Assembly (NCBI RefSeq): GCF_015277775.1 | Contig: NZ_CP063849.1 | Location: 6,587,501-6,651,500, forward strand | Direction of reading: 5' to 3' | Length of the DNA stretch: 64,000 bases | Source of the DNA: Paludibaculum fermentans | Lineage (GTDB): Bacteria; Acidobacteriota; Terriglobia; Bryobacterales; Bryobacteraceae | Shown: positions 45,376 through 55,100 of the stretch, piece after piece | How positions within the stretch are numbered: position 1 is the first letter of the stretch | How the letters are laid out: each line of letters begins with the position of its first letter | Notes under the pieces: model-generated | Database searches by the model: none | Seen by the model: only the letters and a program-made list of their open reading frames with translations | What the model was told of the DNA's origin: nothing | Made by a program: the position numbers and the translations under genes

Positions 45376-48300
45376 ATGCTGTCACGAGATATTATCCGGG
45401 TCGAGTTGACTTATGCATTCCAGCACGGTAGGTTCGACGGTGAGGTCGTCTTGCGTTCCATTATTCGTCCCGCACTTTCCCTGGCATTGTGTCTTTTCCC
45501 GATCAGCCAGTTTACGATGGCGGCTGCAGGCGCAGCACCCGATCTGTCCATCAAGGTGGCGCGGGCCACCGTCTTTATCCAGGGTCAAATCAACGCCTAT
45601 TACCTGATACGGAGCGTCAACGCGGGCAGCGCCCCGACCGCGGGGCCCATTACTGTTACAGAAAGCCTGCCCACTGGACTGGCTATGACTTCGATGTCCG
45701 GACCCGGTTGGTTGTGCCAGCTGAATACCTGCACGAGAAGCGATGTTTTTGCCGCAGGCCAGATGCTGCCTGCCATTCGCGTGCTGGTTTCGGTAGCGCC
45801 CAATGCGCCCACAATGGTTAGCAATTCGGCGACCATTTCCGGCGGCGGCGATTCGGATCCGACAAATAATACCGGCAGCGACCTGACGCCGATCAATTTC
45901 GGCGGGTATCCAATGAATTGGGGCGACCGGCTGGCAATCAACAGCCGCGTCCCGTACAACGTCTCAGATGTGGTTGCCGTGACAACGGGAGACCGGCATG
46001 CCCTTGCCCTTCAGAAAGATGGAAACCTGCTGTTGTGGAACTACGGTGGGCAGCTTCAGTCGATTACAGCCTCGAGCCAGACAGGCGCGGTGTCTATCGC
46101 CGCTGGCCGCGATGCCAGCTACGTGCTGAAAAGCGACGGCACGGTCGCGGCATGGGGGCTGTCGTCCCCCGATCCCGTGGTCCCGGCGACTCTCTCCAAT
46201 ATTGTTGCAATCGCCGCAGCCGGAGATCACTGTCTCGCCTTGAAGGCAGACGGAACGGTGACGGGGTTCGGTTCGACGACCCGCGGCGAGTTGGGCGTTC
46301 CGGCGAACCTAACCGGGGTTATCGGCATTTCGACCACCGTCGGCCAGGTAATCGCGCTGAAGTGGGATGGCAGTGTTGTCACCTGGGGCGAGACGGCTCC
46401 CGCTATACCTGGCAATCTTCCCAAACTGGTTCGTGTGACTTCTGTGGGAGCGGGAACAATGGCGGGCATCCGAACCGATGGCACTGTCACGGCCTGGAAC
46501 GCCCAGGGAGGCGGCCTGGCGGCGGTCCCGGCGAATCTGAACCATGTGGTGGATCTGGCTGGCGACGGCTATGTCCTTGCAATCAAGGACGACGGGACAG
46601 TCGTGGCGTGGGGGGATGACACTTACGGGCAGGTCTCTAGAGCACCGCAACTGGCCCATGTGGTCGCCGCAATGGGGGCGAGCACGCACGCGCTCGCCAT
46701 CCTCTCCACTTCATTGGTGAACGTCACTGTTGATTCAAAGCTGTTTGGAAAGGGCGGCCCGATATCCACCAGCTACGAGGCGCCGGCAGTGATGTTCGAC
46801 GGTGTTCCTTGCGGAGCAACCTGCTCGATCGCCGTAATCCCGGGCACGCGCCATGAGATCTCGACAACTGCAACCCAGACTTTCCCGCCCTTTATCCGTC
46901 ATTTCTTCACCGGGTGGAATATTGGCGGGTCGATGACCCAGACAGTGTATCCGACTGCGGACGTGACTTATTCGGCCGCCTTTCGGACACAGTTCCAACT
47001 CGCCACCACGGCGAGTTCGGGCGGCGCCATCACCCCCGGTTCCCAGTTTTTGGACGCCGGCACCGAGGTGCTGGTCCGAGCTACTCCGCAGGCGGGCTAC
47101 CAGTTCAGCGGATTCACGCTTGGTTTGGGTTCGGAAGGAAACAACCCGCTGCGGGTGACGATGGATGCGCCATGGGACATCACGGCCAATTTCGTGCAGC
47201 CCTCGAGTGCGGTGATGGTGGTCAGCCTGCAGCAGGCCCGGCCGCTCGTACAAGGCCAACAGAATGCGGAATTCGTGGCGCGTATCGTGAATACCGGGGC
47301 GGCAGCGGTGAACGGTGTCACCGTCCAGGCCCAGGGTATGGGCGTGACCATCGCACGTACTTGGGGGAGCGGCTGGATCTGCGTCGGCGCGCTCTGTACT
47401 CGAACCGACGCGCTACCACCGGGTGGGCAGTATCCGGCCCTGGTACTCATCGCCGCCGTGGATGCGAATGCCACCTCGGCCAAAGTGTGGGTGTCTGTTA
47501 CGCCCAGCGGGTCGAGCCAGGCGAAAGCGGCGTCCGTCGTGTCCAAAGTCAGCAGCGCGGGCAACGGGTTGGTTGCCTGGGGCGACAACACCTACACCCA
47601 GCGGAGCGTGCCTTCGGGGCTCAGCAACCTTGTGGATGTATCCGCCGGAGCCCGCCACAGCCTGGCCTTGAAGGGCGACGGAAGCATGGCGGCCTGGGGC
47701 GACAACACGAAGCAGCAATCGGTCGTTCCGGGCGGTGCCGGCATTGTCATCGCCACGGCCAGCGGCGCTTACCACAACCTGGCGCTGAACCGGAGCGGTG
47801 GCGTCACTGCCTGGGGCGACAACTCCAGCGGCCAGACCACGGTGCCGGCAGCGGCGGCGCTGGTGGTGGCGGTCGCCGCGGGTGCGAACCATAGCCTGGC
47901 CCTCACCAGTGGCGGAACCGTCGTGGCCTGGGGTGCGAACGGCAGCGGCCAGTGCAACGTGCCGGCCAGTGTGGTGAACGCCACAGCCATCGCCGCGGGG
48001 GGCGATCATTCCCTGGCCGTGCTCAGCGACGGCAGCGTGGTGGCGTGGGGGAACAACTCCGCAGGCGAGAGCGCCGTACCGGCGAACCTTTCGCGGGTCG
48101 TCGCAGTCGCCGCCGGATCCAAGTTCAGCCTGGCTGTGCAGGACGATGGCGCCGTGGTGGTGTGGGGCAACACGCCCGCGTCCATCCTGTCCGGCATTCC
48201 TTCCGGATTGTCGAACGTCCGGACCGTGGCCGCCGGCAGCGGTCATGCGATCACACTCGGCTGGGATGGGACGGTGCAGAGCTGGGGAGATAACGGCAGC

Positions 48301-51300
48301 GGCCAGACGACCATTCCCACCAATCTGCTGGAGGTGGCCGCCGTGGCAGGCGGTGCGGCGCACAGCCTTGCGATCACGGCAGTGGTCGCGCCGATCACTG
48401 TGACCCTGTCAACAAAGGTGCCGGGCACGGTCTACCGGGTGGATGGCGTACCTTTTTCGACGGGCCATAGTTTTGTCTGGCCAGCCGGAAGTGTGCATGC
48501 ACTTGCCGTCGAACCGGTGCAGGAGAGTACCACGCCGGGTGTGAGGTACTCCTTCAGCGGGTGGAGTGACATTGCCGCACCAGCTTCCAGGACGCTTCAG
48601 GTCTGGAGCGACTATAACCTGATCATCGATATGTATCCCCAGTATATGGTCACTACCTCGGCCATCGGGGGAGGCGCCATTACTCCTTCCACCGGCTATG
48701 TCGATGCAGGCACGGCGCTGACGTTCAGAGCTTCGCCCAATGCGGGTTACGCCTTCACCGGGTTCAGCGGCGACATGCAGGGGCTTTCCTATCCCCGTGA
48801 CATCCAGTTGTCCCGCCCGATCTCCGTGACTGCGAACTTTAGCGCGATTCTGACGAAGCCCTCGCTCAGCATGGATGTCCGCCACACCAGTGCCTTCCTG
48901 CGCGGGCAGACCAACGCCGTCTACCTGCTCCGGGTGAGCAACAGCCCCCTGGGTACCGCTACCTCGGGAAATGTGCAGTTGAGCCTCAACATTCCGGCTG
49001 GGCTCCAGATCCTCTCGATGCGCGGCCCGGGCTGGCTCTGCGGGAGCACTTCCTGCAGCCGGAGTGACGCGCTGGCCGGCGGCGACAACTATCCGGCCGT
49101 CCTCGTGCTGGCGCAGATCGATGCGAATGCGCCGTCCTCCCTGGCGCTGCAGGCGACCGTCAGCGGCGGCGGCGATCCGGCGAATCACACCGCCATTGAC
49201 ACTGCCGCGGTGAACTCAACGGCGGTACCAGTGGGTTGGACTTCGCCCAGCGTCGTCGCCACCGCGCCCTTTCCACAGAACCTGACAGACGTGGTCTCGG
49301 TATCGGTGGGCGACTACCATTTTGTGGCCCTCCGCAAGGACGGCACCGTGGTGGCCTGGGGCAACAATGATCAGCACCAATGCGATGTCCCCCAAGGGCT
49401 CACCGGCGTGATCGCCGTGGCCGCAGGCGGCCTGTCCACCTTTGTGTTGAAATCGGACGGCACCGTGCTGGGATGGGGCTACGGGCCGGCCGTATCCAGT
49501 GTGCCCGCCGGCGTGACCGATTTTGTGGATATCAAGAATGGTTCCACCACGGCTGTCGGAGTGAAGGCGGACGGGACGATCCAGTATTGGGGGTCGGGTA
49601 TCGAGATCCATACGGTGATGGCGGGCAGAGCCAGGAACGTGGTGGAGGTCGCGATCCGCTATTGGAGCATGGCGCTGACCGCCGATGGGTCGCTCCTCAC
49701 GCTGAACGTGGATTACAGAAGCATGCCTCCGGCCGGCACTCCGAAAGGCGTAACCATCTCCACTTTTGGGGGCACCGAAGCGGCGCTCACCAGCGATGGC
49801 ACCATGGTGAACTGGTCAGAAACAGGCCTGCAGACCTGGCCCAACTGGACCAATCTGATCCGGTTCGACCTGGGTGGGTACTGCAGCGTAGGGCAGAAGC
49901 AGACTGGCAGCGTCGTGGCTATCTGCAGTGACGATGCGCTCACCAGACTCCGGCCGCAGGATCTCACCAATGTGACCGCTATCGCCTCCGGCGGCGCGGG
50001 CGCGACCGTGCTGACCTCCACGCTGCCGACTGTGACTTACCAGTTGAAGTCCGCGGTGGGCGGCGTTCGAGTGGATGGGGTGGCGTATCCTTCGGGCCAG
50101 ACGTTCGACTGGACGTACGGGAGCAGCCACGTCATTTCGGTGGATTCGCCCACCGCGGGCTCAAACGGCCAGCGCTCGGCGTTCCTGATGTGGACGGACA
50201 ATGGAGCGATCACCCACACCGTTACCGCCTCCACACTCAGCCCGAATGTGATTGAAGCCTATTTCACCGACCAGTACTACCTCACAACGTCCGCCACGAC
50301 CGGTGGCACCATCACGCCGCCCAGCGGCTGGTATAACAAATCGTACATCCAGGTGGTGGCGAAGGCGGACCCCGGCTATGTCTTCAAAGACTTCAGCGGG
50401 ATCCTGGCGGGCAGCAGTCCCACGACGAGTTTCTACCTGTACCAACCGTCCAGCATCACCGCTTATTTCGAGCCCAACGGCAAAGCGCCGGTTCTCTCGG
50501 TGACCAGCACGCACATTGGCGACTTCACGCAGGGTCAGCAGGATTCGTACTACACGGTGGTAGTCCGAAACGCCACAGGCGCCGGTCCCACCTCGGGCAC
50601 CGTGACTGTGACGGACACGCTGCCTGCCGGACTGGCCGCGGTCTCCATGGGGGGCAGCGGTTGGACATGCACCACCCCAACCAGTTGTACCCGCGGGGAT
50701 GCCCTGGCCGCGGGCGCCAGCTACCAGCCGATTATTGTGAAGGCCACCGTCTCCTCGAACGCAACATCGCCACAGGTGAACCAGGTTACTGTCAGCGGCG
50801 GCGGTTCCGCTACCGCCAACGGCTCCGACTCGACGAATATTCTCACTCTCGTCACCCTGGTCACCAATCCGCCCGGGCTGAACGTCATCGCGGACGGGGT
50901 TTCCTACACAGCACCCAAGTCCCTGGGCTGGGCAGCGGGCTCCAGCCACACCCTCAACGTCCCTTCGCCACAGGGATCCGGAGGCGCCCGCCGGGTCTTC
51001 ACCGGTTGGAGTGACAGCGGGGCTCAAACGCATTCGGTAACGGCCGGAACCAGCCCCGTGACTCTCACCGCAAACTTCAAGGCGCAATACTTTCTGACCA
51101 CCAGCGTCCTACCGGCCGGTGCGGGTTCCATCTTGATCACGCCTTCGTCCGCCGATGGCTGGTTCGACGAGGGGCAGACGCTGCAGGTCACCGCCAACCC
51201 GGCTTACAGCTACTCCTTCGCCTCATTCACGAATGGCCTGAGCGGTGCCGTGAATCCGCAGTCGATGACCATGTCCTCGGCGAAGACGGTCGTGGCCAAC

Positions 51301-52206
51301 TTCGCCGCGATCGATCCACATCCCAGCGCCGTCGGTGTCAGTCCCGCTTCCGGTTCGGGCTCGCCCGCATCCTTGATCGCAGACTACTCGGCCGGCCTCG
51401 GTTATCAGAATCTGGCCTGGGTACAGTTGCTGGTGGCGGCCGCTCCGGACGGCGGCGGGCAGCCTTTCTGTTTCATTCATTTCGACGTACAGGGCGACTC
51501 ATTCTGGGTCTATGGCGACGGAGGGTTTTTCGTCGGTCCGGTGAAACGCGGCACGCCGAGCGCCCTATTGCAGAATTCCTTCTGCGGCTTCAATACAAAA
51601 ACTTCGACAGTCACCGGGAATGGCACCGGGCTTTCATTGAAGGCCGACATTCTTTTCAAGGCGGCGGCGGCGCGAAACATCTACCTGCGCGCCTACACGG
51701 TGGGCGAACTTGATACAGGCTGGCAGCTCAAGGGGACGTGGGCCACCTCGGCCGCAGTTCCCGGTGGGATGAACTCTTTGCCGAACTCCGGCTCAGGCGC
51801 CCAGCAGACCTTCGCGGCAACCTACACCGACCCAGCCGGCTTCGAGGGGGCGCCACTGGGTTGGATGCAGTTCCTTGTTGCGAAAGCCACCGATGGCGGA
51901 GGGCAGCCGTTCTGTTTTGTCCACTACGACAGGGCTGGCAACGGGCTGTGGATGTATTCCAGCGATGTGGGGTTCTTCCTGGGTCCGGTGGCGCCCGGTA
52001 CCGCCTCAAACGCACTCGACAGCAGCGCATGTTCAATCAATACGGGCACCGCATCCGCCAGCAGCCAAGCGGGCGTTCTCACCCTGAGCGTGCCCGTTAC
52101 CCTGAAAACGCCGATGGTGGGATCCAAGGACCTCTATCAACGCATGCTCGATCCGCTGAATCGCGATTCCGGGTGGGTCAAGACCGGGGCCTGGACCATT
52201 CCGTAG
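45376..52206 (+). CDS. Giant secreted modular protein: DUF11, RCC1-type and InlB-type repeats with twin C-terminal domain
   Basis: A 2276-residue exported protein. The hydrophobic signal is at about residues 26-50 (SIIRPALSLALCLFPIS). A TTG at 45451 with upstream GTGAGG would place it directly at the N-terminus and is a plausible alternative to the ATG at 45376. Modules repeat: DUF11-like domains near 52, 610, 1160 and 1703; RCC1/propeller-like blocks near 195-430, 730-1000 and 1300-1540 (units such as HSLALKGDGSMAAWGDN); InlB/Flg_new-type domains near 450-605, 1010-1160, 1550-1700 and 1825-1975. The last 300 residues are two copies of a domain I do not recognise, with Cys in DGGGQPFCF and NSFC. 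A surface or extracellular adhesive or structural role is inferred. Confidence 0.8.
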   Translation: MLSRDIIRVELTYAFQHGRFDGEVVLRSIIRPALSLALCLFPISQFTMAAAGAAPDLSIKVARATVFIQGQINAYYLIRSVNAGSAPTAGPITVTESLPTGLAMTSMSGPGWLCQLNTCTRSDVFAAGQMLPAIRVLVSVAPNAPTMVSNSATISGGGDSDPTNNTGSDLTPINFGGYPMNWGDRLAINSRVPYNVSDVVAVTTGDRHALALQKDGNLLLWNYGGQLQSITASSQTGAVSIAAGRDASYVLKSDGTVAAWGLSSPDPVVPATLSNIVAIAAAGDHCLALKADGTVTGFGSTTRGELGVPANLTGVIGISTTVGQVIALKWDGSVVTWGETAPAIPGNLPKLVRVTSVGAGTMAGIRTDGTVTAWNAQGGGLAAVPANLNHVVDLAGDGYVLAIKDDGTVVAWGDDTYGQVSRAPQLAHVVAAMGASTHALAILSTSLVNVTVDSKLFGKGGPISTSYEAPAVMFDGVPCGATCSIAVIPGTRHEISTTATQTFPPFIRHFFTGWNIGGSMTQTVYPTADVTYSAAFRTQFQLATTASSGGAITPGSQFLDAGTEVLVRATPQAGYQFSGFTLGLGSEGNNPLRVTMDAPWDITANFVQPSSAVMVVSLQQARPLVQGQQNAEFVARIVNTGAAAVNGVTVQAQGMGVTIARTWGSGWICVGALCTRTDALPPGGQYPALVLIAAVDANATSAKVWVSVTPSGSSQAKAASVVSKVSSAGNGLVAWGDNTYTQRSVPSGLSNLVDVSAGARHSLALKGDGSMAAWGDNTKQQSVVPGGAGIVIATASGAYHNLALNRSGGVTAWGDNSSGQTTVPAAAALVVAVAAGANHSLALTSGGTVVAWGANGSGQCNVPASVVNATAIAAGGDHSLAVLSDGSVVAWGNNSAGESAVPANLSRVVAVAAGSKFSLAVQDDGAVVVWGNTPASILSGIPSGLSNVRTVAAGSGHAITLGWDGTVQSWGDNGSGQTTIPTNLLEVAAVAGGAAHSLAITAVVAPITVTLSTKVPGTVYRVDGVPFSTGHSFVWPAGSVHALAVEPVQESTTPGVRYSFSGWSDIAAPASRTLQVWSDYNLIIDMYPQYMVTTSAIGGGAITPSTGYVDAGTALTFRASPNAGYAFTGFSGDMQGLSYPRDIQLSRPISVTANFSAILTKPSLSMDVRHTSAFLRGQTNAVYLLRVSNSPLGTATSGNVQLSLNIPAGLQILSMRGPGWLCGSTSCSRSDALAGGDNYPAVLVLAQIDANAPSSLALQATVSGGGDPANHTAIDTAAVNSTAVPVGWTSPSVVATAPFPQNLTDVVSVSVGDYHFVALRKDGTVVAWGNNDQHQCDVPQGLTGVIAVAAGGLSTFVLKSDGTVLGWGYGPAVSSVPAGVTDFVDIKNGSTTAVGVKADGTIQYWGSGIEIHTVMAGRARNVVEVAIRYWSMALTADGSLLTLNVDYRSMPPAGTPKGVTISTFGGTEAALTSDGTMVNWSETGLQTWPNWTNLIRFDLGGYCSVGQKQTGSVVAICSDDALTRLRPQDLTNVTAIASGGAGATVLTSTLPTVTYQLKSAVGGVRVDGVAYPSGQTFDWTYGSSHVISVDSPTAGSNGQRSAFLMWTDNGAITHTVTASTLSPNVIEAYFTDQYYLTTSATTGGTITPPSGWYNKSYIQVVAKADPGYVFKDFSGILAGSSPTTSFYLYQPSSITAYFEPNGKAPVLSVTSTHIGDFTQGQQDSYYTVVVRNATGAGPTSGTVTVTDTLPAGLAAVSMGGSGWTCTTPTSCTRGDALAAGASYQPIIVKATVSSNATSPQVNQVTVSGGGSATANGSDSTNILTLVTLVTNPPGLNVIADGVSYTAPKSLGWAAGSSHTLNVPSPQGSGGARRVFTGWSDSGAQTHSVTAGTSPVTLTANFKAQYFLTTSVLPAGAGSILITPSSADGWFDEGQTLQVTANPAYSYSFASFTNGLSGAVNPQSMTMSSAKTVVANFAAIDPHPSAVGVSPASGSGSPASLIADYSAGLGYQNLAWVQLLVAAAPDGGGQPFCFIHFDVQGDSFWVYGDGGFFVGPVKRGTPSALLQNSFCGFNTKTSTVTGNGTGLSLKADILFKAAAARNIYLRAYTVGELDTGWQLKGTWATSAAVPGGMNSLPNSGSGAQQTFAATYTDPAGFEGAPLGWMQFLVAKATDGGGQPFCFVHYDRAGNGLWMYSSDVGFFLGPVAPGTASNALDSSACSINTGTASASSQAGVLTLSVPVTLKTPMVGSKDLYQRMLDPLNRDSGWVKTGAWTIP

Positions 52207-52377
52207 AAGCTCAATTCACTGCTGCCTTCCGATGGTTGCCTGTGGAATCGACCACGGCAACCATCCGCCGGGCAACGCATCACACCCGGTTGAATCTTTT
52301 GATGGGAGAATACCTACCGGATAAGCAGCCTAAGTTGACTCAACCAGGGCTCCGCTGTAAGTTTATGCAGGGGCTTC
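52207..52377. other. Gap between the two giant-protein paralogs
   Basis: 171 bp with no recognisable gene or hairpin. A promoter for the second paralog could lie here but none is clear. Confidence 0.3.
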
Positions 52378-55077
52378 TTGCGTATCACTTATAGCTGTAT
52401 CCTCCACTGCGGTTTCGCACTATTTATTCTGAATTCGTTTGGGTGTATCGCCCAGTCTTCCGTTGTGCAGGCCAGCGCCGCGGATTCCCGCGCAATTGAC
52501 GTCATCCACGGTACGCAGGATGCGGGCCTCCAACAGGCTGCCGTGCCGGCCAACGCCGGTTCTCCAGCCGCGCTGAAGATCAGCCTTTCCCGGATGAGCA
52601 CCTTTCTGCGCGGCCAGACGAACGCTGCCTACTTAATCCGGGTCGGTAATGACGCACTGGCGGGTCCTACCGTGGGACAAGTGCAGGTGACGGTGCCCGC
52701 TCCGGTTGGACTTCAGATTTCGAAACTGAGGGGCCCGGGTTGGTCATGCAATGCCACATCCTGTGTCCGGACCGACGTTCTTGCCGCGGGAAAGAACTAT
52801 CCGGCCATCACGGTGCTTGCCTCGGTCGACCTCAATGCGCCGGACCCGCTGACGTTGCAGGTATCCGTGGCCGGTGGTGGTGACCCTGCTGCGAAGTCCG
52901 CCAGTGATGTCGCCACGGTCCGGGACACCGCCGTGCCTGTCGTTTTCACGACGGTCATCAACTATCCATATGTACCTATGCCTGGCAATCTCACCGACGT
53001 GGTTTCCGTGTCGGCTACCGGCGAGATGTTGGCCTTGCGAAAAAACGGCACCGTGGCGGCCTGGGGCTGCCCGGACGACTACCAATGTGCTGTCCCGGCC
53101 GGCCTCAACAACCTCATCGCCGTGGCGGCTGGTGCGTCCTTTGGAGTCGGACTTCGATCGGATGGGACTGTTGTGGCCTGGGGGCCCGGCCCTGGCGGAA
53201 CAGGTGTACCTGCCGGCTTAACTGATGTCGTCAAGATCGCAGCGAACAACCATGTCGGTTTGGCCCTCAGGGCGGATGGAACAGTCAGCGCCTGGGGAGA
53301 CACGCAATACATCTTCACGACGACAGTGAAGAATGCCACGGATATTGTCGACGTGTCGGCCGGCTCGAATGTGATTGCCCTGAGGTCCAATGGCGTGCCG
53401 GTGGCGTTCAATAACTTTTACTCCCCCATGCCCGCAGGCATCACAGATGCAGTCTCAGTAGTTGCCGGTACCTACATGACCGCCGTGATTCATGCGGACC
53501 ATAGCATCACAATGTGGGCTGACTATGGCTTGCCGGACCTGACCGGCTGGACCAACGTCGACAGCATGGGGCTTGGCGCCGGGTACTGCGGAGTGGCACT
53601 GAAGAGGGATGGGTCCCTGGCCATGTACGGCTGCGAACCGGACCACGGTCACGCGGTGCCCACTGACCTTCAGAATGTGACGGCGGTGGCCGGCGGTGGG
53701 ATCACCGTTGTACTGCTGACCTCTACTCCCCCGATGGTTGCCGTGCAGATTTACTCCGGCGACCTGCCATTTTATGTGGATGGGTTCCTCTACCAGGCGG
53801 CCCAGAATTTCAGTTGGGTGTACGGCAGCAGCCATAGTGTGCTGGCCCTTGATTTCATCGGTGGTGGAACAGGATCCCGCTACCGTTTTGACAGTTGGAG
53901 CGATGGTTATGGCCCCGCCCATGCAATATCGGCCAACTCCCTTCGGCCGTCCAGCCTGAGCGTTTTCTACAAGCCTCAGTACTTCCTGACCACCATCGCT
54001 ACCCAGGGCGGCTCGATCTCTCCAGCCAGCGGCTGGTATGACCGCGGCCAGGTGATGATTTCCGCCGGCGCTATCGGCAACAACACATTCACGACCTTTG
54101 CCGGTGCTTATTATGGCAGTCAGCCCGTTTTCGGCCTCTTCCTGCAAAATCCAGCCACGGTCTACGCCATCTTTAGCGGATTGCCACTTCCACTCAGTAA
54201 GCTGTCGGTGACACCTGCATCCGGCTCAGGCTCTGGCGTAGCCCTGAGTTCCACTTACACAGCCGCCGCCGGATTCAATGACCTGGCCTGGTATGAACTG
54301 CTGATCGCCGCCGCCCCTGACGGCGGAGGCCAGCCATACTGCTTCGTCCATTACGATGTCCAGGGCAACGGGTTCTGGGTGTATGGCGACGGAGGCTTCT
54401 TTGTGGGCCCTGTCCAGCCGGGCACGGCCAGTGCCGAGCTTCAGAACTCAGTGTGCGGATTGAATACGAAGACTTCGTCCGTCACCAGTTCCGGCGCTAC
54501 CGTCACCTTAAACGCCAATCTGGTATTCAAGTCGGCCGCCGCGTATAACGTATATGTCCGGTCCTACACGCTCAGTGAGACCGACAGCCACTGGACCCAG
54601 AAGGGGACCTGGAATCCGGCAGCGGCGCCCATGGCTGTCATGAGCCAGGCCCTCAATTCCAGCGCCGGCAGCCAGAGAACCTACACCTTGACCTACCCGG
54701 ACCCGGCCGGCTTTGGGGGCACGAACAAAGGCTGGTCGCAATTCCTCATCGCCACGGCCACGGATGGCGGGGGCCAGCCCTTCTGTTTCCTGCACTATGA
54801 TCGTGCCGGCAACGGGCTTTGGATGTATTCGAGCGATGTAGGCTTCTTCCTTGGGCCGGTTGCCCTCGGGGCCAGTTCCAACCTGCTGAACAGCAGCGCG
54901 TGTTCCATCGATACAGGCACTGCCCAGGTCACGAATCTGGCCAGCGGCTTCACGCTCAAGGCGACCCTCAACGCCAAGCCGCCCATGTCCGGCAATAAGT
55001 TGGTGTTTCAGCGTACTCTCGATCCCCTGGGCCGCGATTCGGGTTGGGTTCAGACCGGCACCGCGGTCATTCCCTAG
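52378..55077 (+). CDS. Secreted modular paralog of the giant protein (DUF11, RCC1-type, InlB-type, twin C-terminal domain)
   Basis: An 899-residue protein starting at a TTG (CAGGGGC 5 nt upstream), which gives a clean signal sequence (SCILHCGFALFILNSFGCIA). One set of modules is present. DUF11-like at about 64-175 starts LKISLSRMSTFLRGQTNAAY. The RCC1-type block is about 195-440, e.g. LIAVAAGASFGVGLRSDGTV. The InlB/Flg_new-type domain is about 455-600. The twin C-terminal domain is at about 605-755 and 760-899. It looks like a shortened version of the upstream paralog, made by duplication with loss of two module sets. Secreted or surface function is inferred. Confidence 0.8.
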   Translation: MRITYSCILHCGFALFILNSFGCIAQSSVVQASAADSRAIDVIHGTQDAGLQQAAVPANAGSPAALKISLSRMSTFLRGQTNAAYLIRVGNDALAGPTVGQVQVTVPAPVGLQISKLRGPGWSCNATSCVRTDVLAAGKNYPAITVLASVDLNAPDPLTLQVSVAGGGDPAAKSASDVATVRDTAVPVVFTTVINYPYVPMPGNLTDVVSVSATGEMLALRKNGTVAAWGCPDDYQCAVPAGLNNLIAVAAGASFGVGLRSDGTVVAWGPGPGGTGVPAGLTDVVKIAANNHVGLALRADGTVSAWGDTQYIFTTTVKNATDIVDVSAGSNVIALRSNGVPVAFNNFYSPMPAGITDAVSVVAGTYMTAVIHADHSITMWADYGLPDLTGWTNVDSMGLGAGYCGVALKRDGSLAMYGCEPDHGHAVPTDLQNVTAVAGGGITVVLLTSTPPMVAVQIYSGDLPFYVDGFLYQAAQNFSWVYGSSHSVLALDFIGGGTGSRYRFDSWSDGYGPAHAISANSLRPSSLSVFYKPQYFLTTIATQGGSISPASGWYDRGQVMISAGAIGNNTFTTFAGAYYGSQPVFGLFLQNPATVYAIFSGLPLPLSKLSVTPASGSGSGVALSSTYTAAAGFNDLAWYELLIAAAPDGGGQPYCFVHYDVQGNGFWVYGDGGFFVGPVQPGTASAELQNSVCGLNTKTSSVTSSGATVTLNANLVFKSAAAYNVYVRSYTLSETDSHWTQKGTWNPAAAPMAVMSQALNSSAGSQRTYTLTYPDPAGFGGTNKGWSQFLIATATDGGGQPFCFLHYDRAGNGLWMYSSDVGFFLGPVALGASSNLLNSSACSIDTGTAQVTNLASGFTLKATLNAKPPMSGNKLVFQRTLDPLGRDSGWVQTGTAVIP

Positions 55078-55100
55078 CTACCTGGCCAGTGTGCCGCCGC

